Assembly (NCBI GenBank): GCA_006969745.1
Contig: CP030886.1
Location: forward strand, 2,515,234-2,579,233
Direction: 5' to 3'
Source of the DNA: Cytophagaceae bacterium
Lineage (GTDB): Bacteria; Bacteroidota; Bacteroidia; Cytophagales; Cyclobacteriaceae
Length of the DNA stretch: 64,000 nt
Shown: positions 60,997 through 64,000 of the stretch, in pieces
How the letters are laid out: every line of letters starts with the position of its first letter
Numbering within the stretch: position 1 is the stretch's first letter
The notes under the pieces: model-generated
What the model saw: the letters and a program-made list of their open reading frames with translations, nothing else
Told to the model about the DNA's origin: nothing
Databases searched by the model: none
Translations under genes and position numbers: made by a program

Positions 60997-62346
60997 ATGC
61001 GAAACACCCTATCCTTAATCTGCATATTCGCTGTGCTTGGTGCATTTGCCCAGGATAAGCGAATTGATTTTGTGGAGTACGATTTGGACAATGGATTACA
61101 CGTAATCCTTCACCAGGACAATTCCACACCAATTGTTAACGTATCCGTTCTATACCATGTAGGTTCTAAAAATGAGCCAGACGGCAGAACCGGATTTGCT
61201 CATTTTTTCGAGCATCTGATGTTTGAAGGTTCTCCTAACATTGAAAGAGGTTCATTCTTTAAAATCATTCAGAATGCCGGTGGGCAATTGAACGCTAACA
61301 CCTCATTTGACAGAACCTTTTACTACGAGACTCTTCCTTCACATCAGCTGGAGCTAGGCCTATACATGGAATCAGAAAGAATGCTACATGCAAAAATTGA
61401 TTCCATTGGTGTAGCCACTCAAAAAGAGGTTGTAAAAGAAGAAAAGAGAACAAGAATCGACAATCAGCCATACATGTCTTTTCAGGAAAAAATCTTTGGC
61501 AAAGCTTACGAAGGGACTCCGTATTCATGGACACCAATCGGATCTTTTGAAGACATCGATGCAGCAACAAATCAGGATTTTAAAGATTTCTTTCAAACAT
61601 TCTATGTGCCGAACAATGCAACACTCTCAATTGCCGGCGATATTCAGATTGAAGAAACTAAAAAACTCATTGAGAAGTATTTTGCTGAAATCCCTAAAGG
61701 AACCAAGGAAATTCCAAGACCTGAAATAGAAGCACCGGATCTAGGTGGCGAGGTAAGAGAAGAAGTATTCGATAATGTACAGCTTCCGGGCGTATTCCAG
61801 GCTTACAGAATGGCTGAGCAAGGATCTGATGATTACTATGCCATGCAAATGCTAACAACCTTACTTTCAGGAGGTCAAAGTTCTCGATTTCAAAAAGAAA
61901 TTGTAGATAATAAAGAGCTTGCAGCCTTCGTGGGATCGTTCCCATTCGCTCTCGAAGACGGAGGTCTGTTCATCTCACTCGGATTAGTAAACATGGGCAA
62001 AACACCTGAAGAACTTGAAGAGGCAATGATGGCGGAAATTGAGCGTGTGAAAACAGAAGATATCAGCGACAGAGAATTTCAAAAGCTTCAAAATCAAATC
62101 GAAAACAATTTTGTAAGCTCAAACAGTACAGTAAGAGGTATAGCCGAAAGTCTCGCAGACTACCATGTATATTATGGAGATGCCAACTTGATTAACAGCG
62201 AGATTGATCGTTACATGGCAGTAACTAAAGAAGATATTAAAAGAGTAGCAAAAAAATATCTTACACCGGACAACAGAGTGACTCTCTATTACCTGCCTAA
62301 ATCAGCGCAGCAAAAGCCGGAAGATGAAAAATTAGACGATCAATAA
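60997..62346 (+). CDS. M16 zinc peptidase (active subunit)
   Basis: 449 residues with a signal peptide (MRNTLSLICIFAVLGAFAQ). The inverted zinc motif HFFEH is at His69-Glu72-His73 in AHFFEHLMFEG, with the third ligand Glu in the later QKEVVKEEKR. The second half carries the barrel of the M16 repeat. The enzyme is probably a periplasmic metallopeptidase. It is followed after 20 bp by a second M16 protein without the zinc motif, the known two-subunit arrangement. Confidence 0.93.
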   Translation: MRNTLSLICIFAVLGAFAQDKRIDFVEYDLDNGLHVILHQDNSTPIVNVSVLYHVGSKNEPDGRTGFAHFFEHLMFEGSPNIERGSFFKIIQNAGGQLNANTSFDRTFYYETLPSHQLELGLYMESERMLHAKIDSIGVATQKEVVKEEKRTRIDNQPYMSFQEKIFGKAYEGTPYSWTPIGSFEDIDAATNQDFKDFFQTFYVPNNATLSIAGDIQIEETKKLIEKYFAEIPKGTKEIPRPEIEAPDLGGEVREEVFDNVQLPGVFQAYRMAEQGSDDYYAMQMLTTLLSGGQSSRFQKEIVDNKELAAFVGSFPFALEDGGLFISLGLVNMGKTPEELEEAMMAEIERVKTEDISDREFQKLQNQIENNFVSSNSTVRGIAESLADYHVYYGDANLINSEIDRYMAVTKEDIKRVAKKYLTPDNRVTLYYLPKSAQQKPEDEKLDDQ

Positions 62347-62366
62347 ACCTACTAAAGCAAGAAATT

Positions 62367-64000
62367 ATGAAACTTAAGAATATATTAACCCTCGTTCTGA
62401 CCCTCGGAATGTTAGGTGCTTTTGCACAGGTGGATCGGAGCAAGTTGCCAGAGCCGGCAACCCCACGACCAATTAACATTGGCGATTACGAATCATTTGA
62501 ATTGAAAAATGGATTGAAGGTTTTCATTATCGAAAACCATAAACTTCCACGCGTAAGCTATAATCTGTTGGTCGATAGAGAAGCTATTTTGGAAGGTGAT
62601 AAAGTTGGCTACCTAAGTATGGCTGGTCAGCTGATGCAAAGAGGCACTGAAACCAGAACAAAAGAGCAATTAGACGAAGAAGTTGATTTTATAGGCGCCT
62701 CGCTTTTTGCCGGATCTACCAATGTATTTGCATCAGGGCTTTCTAAGTACAGCGAAAAGATCATGGAATTAATGACGGATGTTGCTTTTAATCCTACTTT
62801 CCCTGAGGAAGAATTAGAGAAAATCAGAAAGCAGACACTTTCAGGATTGGCTCAATCCAAGGAAAATCCGGGAGCGATAGCTGGAAACTTGAATCAGGCA
62901 TTAGTATATGGATCAGATCATCCTTATGGAGAGATTCAAACCGAGGAGACTACCAACAACATTACCGTTGAAGATCTGAAAAACTATCATGCCACCTATT
63001 TTAAGCCAAACATCTCCTACTTGGCTATTGTTGGCGATGTTGATGTAAAGCAGATGAAGAAGATGGTGAAGACGTACTTCGGGAGCTGGGAAGCCGGTGA
63101 AGTTCCTACACCAACCTTCAAAGACCCTCAAGCCCCTGAGAAAACCAAAGTCGGAATTGTAAACAGATCAAGCTCTGTGCAATCAGTTATCAATATCACT
63201 TACCCTGTCAAGCTTGCGGTGGGATCTGATGATGAAATCAAAGTTCGTGTGATGAACCAGATTTTAGGAGGCTCATTCTCAGGCAAATTGAACATGAACC
63301 TCAGAGAAGACAAGGGCTATACCTACGGTAGCAGATCTTCACTTTCATCCGATGAATTGATCTCCCGATTCAATGCAAATGCAGATGTAAGAAACGAAGT
63401 AACAGATAGTGCCATTGTTCAAATGATTTATGAAATGGATCAAATGAGAAATGGAGAAATCACAGAGGAAGAGCTGGAGCTTGCAAAAAATTCAATTGCA
63501 GGTAGCTTCTCTCAATCACTTGAGCGTCCTCAGACCGTGGCAAACTTCGCCTTGAATACTGCTATCTACAACTTGCCTGCAGATTACTACAATACCTACT
63601 TGCAGAAAGTACAGGCCGTTACCATTGATGATGTAAAAGCCATTGCTCAGAAATACTTAAAGCCTGAGAATGCCTACATAAATGTAGTGGGCAAAGCAGG
63701 TGAGATCGCTGAGAGCTTAAAGCAGTTTGGAGAGCTTACTTACTACGATACTTATGGAAACGAAGTAGATCCATCACTAGCAAAGCTTCCTGAAGGTCTG
63801 ACGGCTGAAAAAGTGATCGAGAATTATAAAAAAGCAGTCGGTGGCGATGATGCTATTTCAACGTTTGAAAATGTGGTGATGGACATGGAAGCAGAGACTT
63901 TTGGTCAAAAACTTCCAATGAAAATCATCATGACAAATGGTCTCGAATCGAAGATTACCGTTTCATTCAATGGTCAAACAGCCATGGAAGCAATAGCCAC
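62367..64000 (+). CDS. M16 peptidase-like protein without zinc motif (C-terminus beyond window)
   Basis: The ATG at 62367 opens a frame still running at 64000 (about 544 codons). A signal peptide (MKLKNILTLVLTLGMLGAFAQ) is followed by a typical M16 N-terminal domain, FELKNGLKVFIIENHKLP, but the HxxEH site reads YLSMAGQLMQ, so the zinc ligands are missing. Later RGYTYGSRSSLSSDE (DKGYTYGSRSS) carries the arginine/tyrosine pair expected in the second subunit. With the preceding gene it probably forms a heterodimeric periplasmic peptidase. Confidence 0.93.
   Translation, partial: MKLKNILTLVLTLGMLGAFAQVDRSKLPEPATPRPINIGDYESFELKNGLKVFIIENHKLPRVSYNLLVDREAILEGDKVGYLSMAGQLMQRGTETRTKEQLDEEVDFIGASLFAGSTNVFASGLSKYSEKIMELMTDVAFNPTFPEEELEKIRKQTLSGLAQSKENPGAIAGNLNQALVYGSDHPYGEIQTEETTNNITVEDLKNYHATYFKPNISYLAIVGDVDVKQMKKMVKTYFGSWEAGEVPTPTFKDPQAPEKTKVGIVNRSSSVQSVINITYPVKLAVGSDDEIKVRVMNQILGGSFSGKLNMNLREDKGYTYGSRSSLSSDELISRFNANADVRNEVTDSAIVQMIYEMDQMRNGEITEEELELAKNSIAGSFSQSLERPQTVANFALNTAIYNLPADYYNTYLQKVQAVTIDDVKAIAQKYLKPENAYINVVGKAGEIAESLKQFGELTYYDTYGNEVDPSLAKLPEGLTAEKVIENYKKAVGGDDAISTFENVVMDMEAETFGQKLPMKIIMTNGLESKITVSFNGQTAMEAIA

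Overview
The window reads as chromosomal DNA of a moderately AT-rich, free-living, probably marine member of the Bacteroidota, most likely order Cytophagales. The evidence is a type IX secretion pair (porU and porV), a 290-residue primary sigma factor lacking region 1.1, promoters of the TTG/TAnnTTTG type, start codons without Shine-Dalgarno sequences, 7TMR-DISM and TPR histidine kinases, and many secreted or outer-membrane proteins known mainly from this phylum. The genus cannot be fixed from the sequence alone.

Layout. 1-6140: the end of a TPR histidine kinase with a lipoprotein partner, a MATE and an MFS exporter, and small membrane and secreted proteins. 6160-12210: an operon headed by a large 18-bp dyad, with a small secreted protein, a PadR regulator and two paralogous FtsX/MacB-type permeases that have no ATPase beside them. 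12250-20800: housekeeping and small genes (rpoD, csaA, xth, gcvT, comB, a TlpA-like protein, a MazG-like protein, a DUF2911 protein), interrupted by a two-gene nucleotidyltransferase module. 20840-25970: YicC, a large outer-membrane propeller/barrel protein and an FAD oxidoreductase. 26010-34280: an MBL hydrolase, pssA, porU, porV, an aminotransferase and a heptose kinase. 34300-42520: a hybrid histidine kinase, hemE, serine dehydratase, adk-obgE and grpE-dnaJ. 42640-55115: a lysoplasmalogenase-family protein, an MFS transporter, prfB with its +1 frameshift, hicBA, ilvE, a cobalamin adenosyltransferase, an ABC ATPase, an alkyltransferase-like protein, a truncated hemoglobin, a sodium symporter, clpS-recR, murF and a DUF2461 protein. 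55215-55960: tRNA-Val(TAC) followed by three tandem ~219-bp units, each carrying a copy of the tRNA 3' end and a terminator. 56190-64000: secreted proteins, a metallophosphoesterase/GDPD/PfkB-kinase operon and a pair of M16 peptidases, the second cut by the window edge.

Most of the window is core metabolism and envelope biology. The parts least explained by ordinary genes are the tRNA-Val tail array (including one unit whose hairpin loop is exactly inverted), the PadR-operon dyad, the nucleotidyltransferase/small-partner module, the REP-like palindromes, and the very short distances between promoter and start codon at several genes. Functions are assigned by reading translated sequences and known motifs; no database search was run.
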